Notes: generated from the letters alone by a model not told the origin. 64,000 nucleotides of DNA from Butyriboletus loyo (GCA_038093515.1 JBBPSI010000074.1:1-64000), one strand, 5' to 3'; positions 14,700 to 27,400 are shown, counted from the stretch's first letter. Numbers and translations are program-made.

Positions 14700-16536
14700 A
14701 TGGCTTCACGCCAAGATTTACTTTCAGCTTTCCCCCCTTCCTTTTCTATTTGGATTGCTAGGAGCTCTCTTACGATCACTATGAGTGTCCAGTCAAAGAA
14801 TGGCGTGACGACTATTCAGCAAAACGAGGTGATTATTCCCAACCTCACTATCAAGGAATTGTTGGGTGCTATCCCGTAAGTTCACCGCTGCTCCCCAGTC
14901 TTTAACGGTGCCCAGCTAACATCGTTGCAATTCACAGTGCACACTGCTTCAAACGTTCCGCCCTTCGTTCGTCACTCTACATGTATCGCATCTGCCTTTT
15001 TCTCTCTCTACCACCTCGCTGACGTGCGAACTCCGTAACAGCGTGTATGACTCTATTGTCATTGGTGGTGTTTATAAAGCTTCGACATTCCTTGACGCTT
15101 TCATTACTCCAGAGGCCATCAGTTTGCCTCATCCCATTCTTTACCCGGTAGCACGGTTCTCGCTCTGGTCCCTGTACGGCTTCTGGACCGGTCTCTTCGC
15201 CACTGGTCTTTGGGTCGTAGCGCACGAGTGTGGCCACCAGGCATTCTCCGAGTCCAAGTTTATCAACAACAGCGTGGGCTGGCTGCTTCACTCGGCGTAC
15301 AGCATTTTCGCCTTTGAGGATATCACGTGATTGACGCGTTTTTTAATTTTTAATTCCAGATTGGGTGTTCCATACCACTCTTGGAGAATCACACATGCCA
15401 AGCACCATGCCTCAACCGGTCACATGACCCAAGACCAAGTCTTTGTTCCGAAGACTCGCTCCCAACTCGGTTTGCCTGCCTTTGATCCCACCCAGGAGAA
15501 CATCCTTGGCTCGAGCGTAAGCGACAAGGTCAAAAGTGAATTGTGGGATGCACTTGGTGATTCTCCGATCGGTGCTGCTCTCGGTGCTGCTGGTTATCTC
15601 GTGCGTTTTCAATCCAAGGTCTGTTACTGTCTATCCTCATTCTTCTCTTAGTTTGCGGGGTGGCCGATGTACCTGATCCGCAATGCTTCTGGTCAAAAGC
15701 GGTACCCTGCTGGCAGTAACCGTAAGTGCATAATTCTCTAGTTACGAGCACTCCCATCGAGTCCGATCAGACTTCAATCCAAGTGCTGCCATGTTTGCGC
15801 CCCACCAATATGGCTCAGTCATCATATCGGACATCGGCGTTTGGTTCTGGTTGGCTGGAGTTGTTGGGTCTATCTATAAATTCGGTTTCTGGGATGTTTT
15901 CCGTCTCTACCTCGTCCCTTACTTGTGGTGAGTCTCTATGTCTCTACAACCTTCATCTACTGATTGGTTATCTCAGGGTCAACCACTGGTTGGTATTGAT
16001 CACGTTCCTGCAGCATAGCGATCCCATTCTCCCTCACTACCGTCCGGGAGAGTTCACATTCTCTCGTGGCGCTTTGGCTACGCTCGATCGCAGTCTTTTG
16101 GGCGACTGTGGCAAGATCATGGCTTGGATCGGGGCTCACGCAACTCATGGTATCTCCGAGACGCACGTCGTGCACCACGTTTCCAGCAAGATCCCGCATT
16201 ACCATGCGTAAGATCCTGTTGTTGCCTTTATTCGCAACGCTGACTTGCCTCGCGTAGATGGGATGCTTCTGATGCTCTTCGTCGGCATTTAAATCAGGCA
16301 GGCATCGTTCTCGATGGAGCTCCTGGCGGATGGAGGGAAGTGTACCGAGTTTTCAAAGAGTGCAAGGTATTACCACATGTTCGGTCTCGTTTGCGAGATA
16401 CTGATAGATATCGCAGTTCGTCGAGGATGAAGGGGATATTATCTTCTACAAGAACGCCTTTGGCCTGGCTACCAGTAGACCCAAGATTGCAGACGATACC
16501 GCTAGCGACTCTGGTGTGGAAGTCGACAAGTTCTAA
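14700..16536 (+). CDS. Membrane fatty-acid desaturase, Delta-12 (oleate) type
   Basis: An endoplasmic-reticulum enzyme introducing the Delta-12 double bond (oleate to linoleate), drawing electrons through cytochrome b5. Nine exons: 14700-14875, 14938-14982, 15042-15326, 15360-15600, 15652-15721, 15771-15927, 15977-16207, 16258-16366 and 16417-16536. They encode 477 residues, or 450 if the in-frame ATG at 14781 is the start, which fits the usual family length better. The three histidine boxes are HECGHQ, HAKHH and HVVHH. AIPAHCFKRS near the N-terminus and WRITHAKHH are typical of Delta-12/omega-3 fungal desaturases. Hydrophobic pairs surround the boxes (e.g. LYGFWTGLFATGLWVV). Delta-12 versus omega-3 specificity cannot be separated with certainty. 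Confidence 0.92.
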
Positions 16537-16893
16537 ATGAGGAGATATACTATCACAGAATCTCGACACCCTTCACATATAGATATCACGACTTTTTTGC
16601 CCTATCCTTGGGGGATATATCGTGCGGTTTCAGGTTATTCCAATCGTAATGAGTCGACCTATGACATTCAGTTAGAGTTATTCTGCATCAGTGAAACGGT
16701 CATTGGTCGGAACCATAGTTCTGTCCAATCAAGTAATGTTGCCGCGAGACGAAGCAAAGCGAACCGGTGTATATTTTTGAGGCAGTTCGATTGAGTTCGA
16801 AAGCAATGAAGTAACCTCGTTCACTTCTTAAGTGAGTGGTCATGCGCGCCGAAAGCCTAGCCAATTAGAATTCACCGTCTAGATCCAAGTCTA
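16537..16893. other. Intergenic, with fragment of a dispersed repeat
   Basis: No gene is visible. The stretch at about 16788-16832 (GATTGAGTTCGAAAGC, then CCTCGTTCACTTC) resembles one end of the dispersed repeat at 28463-28598, so it is probably a decayed partial copy. Confidence 0.35.
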
Positions 16894-16984
16894 CTTGCAG
16901 CGTTTGCAAAAGTCCGTGGAAAATGCAAAATCCAGTTTCGCCCAGCGCGAACTGCCGGAGAAGGACCCCAGAAGCAGCCCTAGA
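16894..16984 (+). repeat. Left terminal inverted repeat
   Basis: It matches, as reverse complement, the right arm at about 17381-17471. The shared core includes CAGTTTCGCCCAGCGCGAACT, with differences at only a few positions, implying relatively recent insertion. Confidence 0.8.
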
Positions 16985-17380
16985 CATTTACTAGTAGCAG
17001 TTAGTGTTCGCAGTTGATACGTGACGAATACACCAAAATACTCCTCTCCTTCCATGCTTCGCAGATGTGCCTCAGACAACTTGAAGCCTCGTATCCCAAC
17101 CCTCAATCATGAGGGTTATTCAGTCAAAGATATCTATCACCTATTTGGTATCAAAAATCCCAAGCGATTTGAGTCATCGAGGGCGAAAAGTAGCTCCTTC
17201 ATTTTGGTGGATTTCTCTTCTTTAGATGTTGTTCTTCCCTGGGTCATTTTCTTGACTTTCAAATAGCCAGTGAGTGAGACTGAGAAAGGCTGCAAGATCT
17301 CACTGTCCTCTGGAGCTGGGGACTGCAACATGCTGGCTACACGAGGAAGGAGTAAGGCCAGTACTGACTACCAAATATGT

Positions 17381-17471
17381 CTAGGGCCGCTTCTGGGGTC
17401 CTTCTCTGGCAGTTCGCGCTGGGCGAAACTGGATTTTGCATTTTTCACGGATTTTTGCAAACCGCTGTAAG
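17381..17471 (-). repeat. Right terminal inverted repeat
   Basis: The reverse complement of the left arm at 16894-16984. It ends at CTGTAAG directly before the TA flank at 17472. Confidence 0.8.
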
Positions 17472-17473
17472 TA

Positions 17474-19742
17474 CCTGATGATGAAACGAATAAAAATAAT
17501 TGATTGGATTCAAACTTCAAAGACAATGCATTATCAGCCACAGTTCTGCAAGCTCATCAAGTTTTCCCGTAGCCATAAATCTACTGCTTTCGCAGTTACC
17601 CGACCAGAGATTACATAGTCCTGGACTCCTGCTTGTCGGCAATGATTAATGAAATCCGCTGTGAAGTTGAGACAGTCTTGCTTGTAAACAAATTTTAAAA
17701 TCTGTAAGGCCTCCAGCGTAGTGGGCAAGAGCCTATTGCGTTGATCCGTGCAAGTTCAGTTGCTGGACGAAGAAAATGTGTTCGGAAGGGACTGAGCGAC
17801 CTTGTATTTGTACTAGCCGAGTTACATGGTTAAGCGCTAAGCCTTGGTCATGCTCTCTGAGAGACAATTTGAGGCGGAAGAACATTTCTTCAGTGATTTA
17901 ATATTTATCCTTTGAAGCCAACACTGGACAGCATCAACAAGACTGAGTCTGACAGACAACGGCAAGTGGACAAGTACTTGGGTTGTCTTTGATAACGACT
18001 ACTAATAATCTGTACGAAATTTGTACATTTCGTTGGCACTTCACTGCGAAGTGAACGAGATAACTTCGATTTAATTCGGATGCATCGGGCTTCCCACGAG
18101 ATGGCTCACTTTCGAACTGAATCGATTTTACCTCGAAGTTATTTCGCCTCGACGGCAACACTACAATCAAGGATGAGTGTACGCATGAAAGAGATGGATA
18201 GGATATTTCGTGCGTCCCCTTCGATAGGCGTGCAAAAGTTGGGGGCATTTCCATCTACCGAAGTTGTCCGAAGTGGCCCTCGGAGCATCGTCAGGGCTCG
18301 CTGGCCTTATGAAATGGTTCGCACTTTTGCGTTGGGTTTCCCTCGTCGTTCACTTAAATTGTCGATGGAGAAAGTTGTGTAACACCTCGCGACGGCAACC
18401 TTGCACTCTCAAGGTACTCGCGGAGATGGATTTACCCTCAGGTCTCCAACCTTCTTGATGTCTGTGCCGATTTAGTGACGTATCTTGAGAGTTCTGCGTT
18501 GACTCTTACTTTAGCCACTTGAAAAAGTTTTTGGAGCCCATGACCAGTGCGAGCTCGATTGACCAGTGTGATTATTGCACCAGGCTGATTTGCCGTGTCC
18601 GCGACAAGCGATGCGTCCATCGCCACCTCAGTTGAGATGGAAATTACTAGTACGCGGTCGAGTCGGATCGCTCGCACCAGTATGTACGAGTTATGGGATA
18701 ACAGGGCCGCATCTCCGAAGAAGCATCGCCAGTGAGATCAGAAACACACCGCATTTCGGGTGAAGAACATAGCCCAGCTGCGGTAACGTGGTAGACTCGA
18801 AATTACGATGTCGGTATGCAGAGTGGGGCTGAAGTCCTTGACCGAGTCCCCCATCCGTCGCTGTCACACCTCCCAGTTGTACGCGATATTCAGAGGCGAG
18901 CGGGGAGACTTACAGTGTCTCGGGAGTGCCCCTCAACCGGGCATCCCAAGCTGCCCTCATGGCAAATGCAAAATCATATCAGTTCGCGAGTGGACTTGGC
19001 CGAGGACCTGGTAAACCCGTCGTTACCGGTGCTCAACCGGTACGACCACCCGGAGAACCATCGTAACCGCCTCAGATGCATATGTACGACCCAACAGTCG
19101 ATAAGCTGCGAACGAGAACGTATCCGTGGTTAGTTTCCCAAAAAAGTGAGATCGAGAAGACCGTAAGGAAGTTGTTCCGCGGGCAAATGATGCCCCTAAA
19201 CTGAAGCGATTGAATCAAGTCACAATGCGCAGCTTGAAGATGATCACGTCTCTTAGAGCTGATCTGCATCATGGAAATAATTTCTCAGCCTCCAGTACGT
19301 ACTAAGCTAGCATGGCGTCGGTGTTATTACCGAGTTTGACGGCGGTGCGTAGTATACCGGTGACGTTCAGGTTGGTCCTGTCTCGGTCTCACCTCCACTT
19401 TGACAGAGATTATTGAGACACACTGTTCTTGTCCTAATAATAACTAACGTCGTAAGTATGCAGCTTTTATTTGAAGGACAGTCGTTGTCAAGGTTATTGT
19501 CATCCGATGGAGTGGGAACTTCCCACACCACCGCCATCATCGAACACAGGCTGATGCAGATGCTTGATGGCGGCAGAGTTGTATTGTCATTCTCGAGGCA
19601 GTGCTCAGCTTCTCGCTGGTCTATTCCATTCAAAAAAGAGAACTCTTCCTGGGCCCTCCATTCCCCCCTTCTTGCAGTTGATCTGCAATTTCCTCCCATC
19701 TTTCCTTAATTATCCTACATCTTTCACGACTTCCTGAACATC
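17474..19742. other. Gene-poor region with a dispersed repeat copy
   Basis: No convincing gene is present; the frames are short, on both strands, and match no family I know. It contains one copy of the ~138-bp dispersed repeat (18027-18164, separate entry). The final ~200 bp before 19743 is pyrimidine-rich on the plus strand and is presumably the promoter and 5' leader of the seven-helix membrane protein gene. Confidence 0.4.
18027..18164 (+). repeat. Dispersed ~138-bp repeat, copy A
   Basis: From ATTTCGTTGGCACTTC to CTCGACGGCAACACTAC, this matches the reverse complement of 28463-28598 over its whole length, with scattered substitutions. It contains short palindromic modules such as GAAGT...ACTTC. 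No reading frame spans it. The short length and internal symmetry suggest a MITE-like or foldback element. Confidence 0.7.
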
Positions 19743-20691
19743 ATGACTATTGCCAACGACTACGGTATCGATTCCGTGGCTGGCGCCGTGATCTTTACCG
19801 TACTCTACGTTCCCCTCCTCTTGTTTTTCGTCAGGCAGGCGATCGTGCGACCGACGTACGTTTACATTGTCATTGCGTTTTTTTGCGCAAGTGAGGCTCT
19901 TTTGCACTTTTCGAGTGGCCATCACTAATTTGCCACCGTCCAGTTCGAATTGCTGCATTTGTTTTGAGGGCACTTTTAGCCGGTGTAGCATCAGATGGCC
20001 AGAACGTAAACTTGCTCGTCGCATTTGAAGTCATCTACAATGTCGGTTTCTTCGGTCTGCTGTACTCGGCGTACAGCCTCGTGGTTGACCGGTAAACACC
20101 TGGATTTTGGAATTCGGGGCGTATTACTAAATTCCGCTCCAGTGGTCGGTTGTCCGATATGCCCCTCCCACAGGATCCGATTTCGCGACTTACACGCAGA
20201 CCTCACATATTCCGCATTGCGTTGGTTGCGGCAGTTACGCTTGGTATCACTGGAGCCGTAGAGTCCGCGACAGGTTCCTCGCAGAGTACTGTCAACACTG
20301 GGAACATACTGCGCAAGGCCTCCATCTACATCTTCTTCATCCTGTGCATCCTCGTCGCGCTCCAGACGGTCTGTCTCGTTCGTGCTATGGCAAGTTGTCA
20401 GTGTCGTCTTGATCTCATTGCATTCATGATTGAGCTAATGGCTTGCATCCAGACGGCGCGTACAAGGTGCCAAACGGAGGCTTTGGTGCAACTTATGGGA
20501 TACACGTCCTTTGTGTCATCTCCCTCTTATTACTCGCTCGTGAAGCGTTCTTTGTTGCGACTTCCAACGACCCTACCAAGCAAAACAATGAGCATTGGTG
20601 GTACCCATTCGCTGCTCTTACCGAGTTTGTAGCGGTTGTCATGTTCGCTTCACCTGGACTCGTACCTTCACGCGAAGAGCTCCCCTCGTAA
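19743..20691 (+). CDS. Seven-helix membrane protein of an uncharacterised fungal family (DUF7702-like)
   Basis: Four exons, 19743-19890, 19944-20091, 20143-20393 and 20453-20691, join in phase to 261 residues. Seven hydrophobic segments are visible, for example VIFTVLYVPLLLFFV, YVYIVIAFF, VIYNVGFFGLLYSAYSLVV, YIFFILCILVALQTVCLV and CVISLLLLAREAFFVA. The order and the conserved-looking NVGFFGLLYSAYSLV motif recall, from memory, the fungal DUF7702 family of plasma- or vacuolar-membrane proteins of unknown role. I see no transporter or receptor signature that would justify more. It lies on the same strand about 0.75 kb upstream of the A-T-ABC fusion gene and, with it, between the inverted dispersed repeats. 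Confidence 0.75.
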
Positions 20692-21443
20692 ACGAAAGGG
20701 AAGAAAAATGCTGGAGACAATCAACGGCGAAATGGACAATATAGTGCACTGTATATATTTCTTGTGGACGCTATCTCGGTGATGATCTCATCGTAGAGCA
20801 TATTTAGAGTGTTCAGGTACATTAATGATAGTTGGTCACCTTCGTTCATCAACAAGTGAAAGTGAGGTTCGAGGACTCTGGTTGATTGCGATCGACATAT
20901 CAAGAATGAAGCCATGGAAAATATTTGATACCGATCTTGAAGCTTGAGGCTTGAGGTTTCAATGATGCGCCTCCAACTTGTGTACTGGCGTTGAACATTC
21001 CAAAGAAAAAGCTGATTATGTCACTTCAGGTTCATTACATAATCAACGGGTCACACCCATAATTGATGCCTCTGTCCATATGACACCATCAAATTTTGAT
21101 CATCAGCTACCACTAGGTGTCCCATATCGCCGGTGTTTGTGTGCTAAATGCAGTGGCCAGGTTACGGTCTAACGCAGCACCTACTGATCGCCGGCTGTTC
21201 CGGAACGAAATGTTCGGACTACCTACCAGGGGCGTTGCTTTGTAGAGTCCACAAGGCAGTTCGCATATAACGGAGTGTTTCTACGCCGGCGGTCGACATC
21301 TTGGCATCCCTTCGGTTTCCCCTGTTTTCTTTCTTTTTTATCGGGCTGGTTCCCGTAGTTCAACGTTCTTTCGCTTTATTTTATTTTATTCTTTCCAAGT
21401 TTTTGTGTTTTGCACGTCCATTCTCGAGCGGTAAATCCACGCA
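20692..21443. other. Intergenic region upstream of the A-T-ABC fusion gene
   Basis: No gene is seen. A TATATATTT run occurs at about 20752. The last 130 bp before 21444 are strongly T/C-rich (21300-21420), typical of a fungal pyrimidine-rich core promoter and transcript start region. Confidence 0.4.
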
Positions 21444-24400
21444 ATGATGGCCACCTCGCTGATTACTCCCACCGAAGCACTTCTGGAAGCTGCCAAGCAA
21501 CACCCGTTCCTCGTTGCTGTTAGAAGTGGAGAAGATCAATGGTCATATGCGGCCCTGTGGGCGCGCGTCAGACAGCTCGCAGACGAAATTCATAATCTCG
21601 ATGATACCAGGAATCCTATTGGCCTTTATATGGGGTGAGTACATTCGACGGTGTCTTGTTCAGTCGGTCGTATCGTATCTAATTTGGCCGCCTAGTCTTG
21701 AAATTGATTTCGTTGCTGCGGCGCATGCTATCTGGCTTTCAGGACGTACAGTTGTTTTACTATCTTCAAAGTGGACACCAGATGTCGTCCAGATTATTCT
21801 CGGGCGCGCCGATGTGCGTCTTATTCTTTTTGGCTCATCGGAGCCGCCAGCTGCACCGGGAGTCCGTGCCGTCTCTACTTTCAGCCTCGTCGACTCCCCG
21901 AAGCCTCCAAGCCACGTACTTGCTCCGTCGCCCGAAGAGGTGGTTGAAACGGTCCCCCGGATCTGTTCCATCACTCCCACCAGTGGTAGCACTGGTGTCC
22001 CAAAGAGCATTGTATACCCCATGCGCAGAAGCCTTGCTGTCCTCACTGAAGAGTCTTCTGCATACTTCAAACCTGTGGATGGGCAGTGGCTACGGGGCGG
22101 AACTGTCAGCGTTTACTTGACCATATTGACAGTTGACGCTGACTCGACAGCTAAAATAGACGTTCCTGCGCCCTCTTTTCGAGATTCGCCGTTTCATGTT
22201 CAACCGGACGACGTTATACCTTGATGCGTCCTCCTCAGTCGCTGACCAATGCATTGCATTGTATGAAGAACTTGAATCCGCTCGCATCTCTCAGATGATG
22301 CGAGTGCACTTTACACCCAGCGTCTTCCGTGCGTTCGCCGAGTATGCGCAAATGCGTGCTGGTGGATCAAGGCTTCCCCGTGGCTTTAACCGTATCTATT
22401 GGATGGTGATTGGTGGTGAAGCACTTGACGTTCGTGACCTTGATTTGGCTGCTGTCGTATTCCCAAGTGCAACGATCGCTTGTAACTATGTAGTCAGTTT
22501 TTTTTGACATTTTTCGTTCCATACTTATACTAAACACTTGTACAGTGTTCCGAGGTTGGTTTTGCGGGCATTTCGCAAATGTTGGTTTGGCCCACCGATC
22601 CCATCCCGTCCACGGTTTCATTTGGGCCCACACAAGGTTGTACAGATATTGTCCTCCTTGATGAGTCGTTGTCTGTCATTCCCCGGAGCGGAGAAGGTGC
22701 AACTGGGATCGTTGGGTTTATCACGAGTCAGAGCGCAACCCACTACCTTGACAATGAAGAAGCTTCCCAGCATATGTTCCGTCCATGGGCTGGGGATGAC
22801 ATACTCCTTTACACGGATGACATTGGTTGCATGCAAGTTGATGGTACCATTGCGATCCGTGGTCGTAGCTCGCGCAATGTCAAGATTAATGGTTTATTCG
22901 TGGATCTCGACTACGTCGAACGTGCATTGGCGCCTGCCTTTGCTGACAAGTCTCTCAACGTCACAGGATTCAAGCTCGTCAAGTCAACTACAGCCGAGAG
23001 GATCGTGCTGTTCGCGAGCACTCAGACCACCACTGATGCTATGTTCGTCCTGAAGCACGCCCGCGACCACCTGCGCGTTTCTCACAACAATGATCTTGCT
23101 TTGGTCATAAATTCTGTTCGTTGCATTCCGGAGATGCCCTTTAATTCTTCATACAAGATCGATCTTGCCGAGCTTCAGAAGATGGTTGACTCCACGGAAA
23201 CACTTCCTCATGGGCACTTTGCCGACGCTCCGGTGACCGCTCCTCTATCTGGGGTTGATGCGCTCGCCGAAAAGATTGCGGTCAAGGTTACGAAGCTGTC
23301 CCAGTCTCCTGATGCCATTCCGCCAGACCTACCTCTTCTTTACTCCGGCCTCACCTCGATCACTATGGTTCGCCTGTACTTCTGGTTGCAGTCCGAATAT
23401 GAGTACCCGGAGCAGATGGACCATCTCTTCGATGAGGAAGTTACCACTCGAACGATCGCTTTGGAGATTTTTGGCGACGAGGAGGAAGTAACTGAGGAGC
23501 TCGTCATGGGCCCTACCATCCCTAGCCGCCCCAACAGCCAGGCTACCGTGGTTGACAATGAGGACATTGACGACCTCGCCTCTGAGGAAGTTACAGATTT
23601 CCCACTCAAGGTTCCTGTTACGGCTGCTGGGGAAATTGTGGTCAGTGAAAAAACTCCGGATTATCTGTTCGAGAAGGAACATGAACACAATCCCACTCAC
23701 ACGTCCAAGTGCCACCCCGCAAGTATGCTGATCGTCATGCAACCTCCTGTCGAAACCGCCATCCCCGATACTATCAATAATATCGTCACTCACCCAACAC
23801 TACACATTACCCCCTATGCGTTTCTGTTTGTATCATGGATGACGCCGTTGCTCCGCTTGGGATCGAAGCGGCCATTGTTGGAATCGGTAGTTATATTCAC
23901 TTCTGGCTGAGTTGTACATCACATTAAATATATTTCTGGTCTTTTTCCTTGTAGGACCTGCTTCCTCTGAGACGGAACGACGAAGCAATCATGGTGGAGG
24001 GTTGGGTGGAGCCTTTCTGGACTCAATTGCGAGCGTGGTCCCTCGACAGGAACTGTAAGAACCCTGAATTGTTCGGAGCGATCTTTTCCGCCGCCAATAA
24101 ATTATGGCAAGTATTATCCCTGCCTGCGCGTGGGTTAAATCACTTTACTGACGAACATGATAGGATGATTTCCGGAGTTCTATGGTTCTTGTCCATCTGT
24201 TCAGCCATCCTTTCCCCACTAATGCTGCAGCAAATCATTGTCGCAGCGGAAGCTCCCGTCCCACCTATTGGCAACGCCACGGCGCTCGCGGAATGGACCT
24301 CAGTTATCAAATCAGACACCGGTGGTTTCCCACTGATCATCTACAATACTTACGCTTTGGGCGGTATCTTGATGGGACTCAAGTTAGTTTTCACGCTCTG

Positions 24401-27400
24401 TGGACGCTCTTCGGACCAACTTGTAAAGCGCATGGGCTTGGACGTCAAAACAGCTCTCATTTCAGCTGTTTACAAGAAGGCACTCCGTCTTTCTGCGGAG
24501 AGCAACCAAAAATATGGCAGGGGGTATATCATGAACCTTGTCAACGTTGACTGCGAATCTGTCTCTAAGGCATGGGAACTCGTCCACCAAGCCTGGAGCA
24601 TTCCCCTCCAGTTGGTCGCGGTCACGGTCCTTCTATCTCGTCTACTTGGGGTCTCCGCATGGGCCAGCGTTGGCGTCCTCGTATTCTCCCTCTTTCTCCT
24701 CATCATGGTCGTCCCAGTGTTCATGCGCAAAGCCACTCCTGGGTTCATGAAACTTGGTGATCGTCGCCTGAAGACTGTCCGTGAAGTCTTGGACGGTAAA
24801 TCTACTTTGAAACATTTATCACTGTTTTACTAACTATGTGGACATCCAGGTATCCGCGTAGTGAAGATCAATGGCCTTGAGAAGCACTTCTTGGTGAAGC
24901 TGGAAGGGATTCGTACAGAGCAGCTTTACTGGTTGCGTCAATTCAATATGGGGGTTGCAATTTTTGTCATCGTCGGGCAGGCAGGTCTGCGTACTCAGCG
25001 ATATAACTAGGATGTTGAAATTATCTCCTCCAGGTCGCCAACACTGTCATGCCCCTTGCTGCTTTCTCCCTCTTTGGCCACGAGAACATGGGTGAGATCC
25101 CCTCTTCAAGAGTTTTCCCCGCCCTTTCTTTCTTCGGTATGCTGGTGGACCCTCTTATAGCGCTTCCCCAGCTCCTTAGGTATGTCGTCGATTATTTTCA
25201 ACGATCAAAACTCACATTCATATCCACGTAGTGCGGTTGTCATTGCAGTCACATCCTGGGGTCGTATTTATTCCTTTTTGCTTGCTGACGAGAAAGCTTC
25301 GGCGACCGAGTCTTTGCCCTCTGTTATGGTCATCGGTCATGCTATTACCATTGCTGATGGTGCTTTCTCCTGGACCGCTCTCGACAGCAACGATATCCCT
25401 TCACTTGCCCAAGTAACAGATGACAATGCTGAAGTCTCTAGCATCGATAAGGTTGATAAGGATGAAGAACATGAAGTTTCTGCCCCTGGTCCATTCCTGC
25501 ACAATGTAAACATTTCGATTCACACTGGCTCCCTCACCGCTATCGTCGGCAATGTCGGATCTGGAAAAAGTTCTCTCTTGTCCGCTATTATTGGAGAGAT
25601 GGTGCATGTCTCTGGCGAGGTTCACTGCAACGGGTCTGTTGCATACTGTGCCCAACAACCCTGGGTTCAGACCTCCACCATTCAGGACAATATCTTGTTC
25701 GGTCGTCCCCTCGATATACATCAGCTCCAGAAGGCCCTCCAGACTACATGTTTCGATTCGGACCTCGAAACTTTCCCCCACGGCATGGCCACCCAGATGA
25801 GCGAGAAGGGAAGCAACCTTAGCGGTGGACAGAAAGCCCGCCTCGCCCTTTCCCGTGCAGTCTATTCTGACGCCGACATCTACCTTTTCGATGACGTTCT
25901 TGCTGCTTTAGACCCTCGCGTTGGTCGTAATGTCTTCAACAACTGTATCAGACACGGCTTGCAGGGAAAAACGCGCGTCCTCGTTACTCACCAGCTCCAG
26001 TACCTCAACCAGGTCGATCACATCATCGTTGTCTCCAATGGTACCGTTGTCGAGCAAGGCTCTTTCGATGACCTGGTTGCTAGGAATGGCGAGCTTACAC
26101 GTCTGCTCAGCGAAGTTCAAACGTCTTCGGGAGACTCTGATAATAAGAAGGATGAAAAGCGCAAGAGTACTTCTGACCCTCATAAGGCCACAGTTGAGCG
26201 GCAAGAAACCACTAGCCAAGTTATTGCCGAGGAAGAGCGCAACATGGGTGCCGTTGGTACAGCAACATGGTGGGCGTACCTCAAGGCTACTGGCGGTACC
26301 GGGATGATTATCATGCTGCTGCTTGAAACCATATTCCTACAAGGCAGCGTCGTCATTCTGAACCAATGGCTCACTTGGTGGACGGAAGACACTTGGCATG
26401 AGAAAGCTCAAGCTTGGATCGGCATTTACGATGGCATCGGTTTCGCCTCTGCTCTCGCCGTTGGTGAGCTTGCTGCATCTTTCCTCTACGTTTTTTCAAG
26501 GCTTAACATGTATAGTCATCCTCAACATAACTATTCTCCTGAGCAGCATCCGTGCCAGTCGCATGTTCCACTCCAAAGCCCTTCAAGGTGTCCTCCACGC
26601 TCCCCTGTGGTGGTTCGAGAGTCAACCAATTGGCCGCATCATGAACCGGTTTTCCAAGGACATTGAGTCTATTGATCAGCGTCTCATGCCCCAACTCTTT
26701 CAGCTGGTTGCAGGTGTTGGAAACTTGATCTCCACGGTCGTTATCTTGAGCTACAGCACTCCGATCATGATGGGTAAGCATAACATCTACTTGCTCGATC
26801 TCCGCTCATGAGTCGGTTAGCCTTCGTGTTCCCAATGGTCATCATCTATTGGTTTGTGCTCAAATTCTACCGCAAGTCCCTCCGTGAGCTCAAGCGCCTT
26901 GAATCTACTGGACGCGGTCCACTTCAGTCTCGCATCAATGAAACCCTCGATGGAATCCCGACAATCATGGCTTATGGACGCGAGACTGACTTTGAAAATG
27001 CAGTTGGGGGACTACTAGATGCAAGTAACCGCCCTACGTTCTTGAGGATGCATGCCGGTATGTCAGTTCTTTCACCGTTATTCGGGATGGCTGAAAGTCT
27101 GGCCAGAAATCTGGGTCACCCTTCGAATGGAAATCATGTCTTCGTCGATTGTCTTTGCCCTTGCCATGCTTGCACACACCAAGGTGGTCGGAAACGGCAC
27201 CCAATTCGTACTGGCATTGACCTATGCATCGACACTCACCTACATCATGAACCTGCTCCTCAGGAGTGCCGCCAACGTCGAAGCAGAGGTCCGTTTAAGC
27301 ATCTACTCTTTAGACTCTGAACTCAGTCGATCATCTCTAGATGAACGCTGTCGAACGTCTCATGAACTACACCACCTCGCTCCCCAAGGAAGATTCCGCG

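Larger units (their letters stand above)
16894..17471. mobile_element. Non-autonomous TIR element flanked by TA, Tc1/mariner-like
   Basis: The first ~90 bases (from CTTGCAGCGTTTGCAAAAG) reappear as a near-perfect reverse complement at the right end, which finishes TTGCAAACCGCTGTAAG. Only a handful of mismatches separate the two arms. The element is 578 bp and is bounded by TA at 16892-16893 and 17472-17473, as expected for Tc1/mariner insertions duplicating TA. The interior holds a short reading frame at about 17021-17266 with a helix-turn-helix-like segment (HEGYSVKDIYHLFGI), resembling the DNA-binding start of such transposases, but no DDE catalytic region. I therefore read it as a deletion derivative moved, if at all, by a transposase elsewhere. 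Confidence 0.75.

Noticed and set aside
23491..23815. That the adenylation-carrier part and the ABC transporter are two separate genes
   Set aside because: The frame is open without any stop or need of splicing from the adenylation domain to the transporter motif. I could find no stop to end the first gene, so separate genes are kept only as a test that transcripts could decide.
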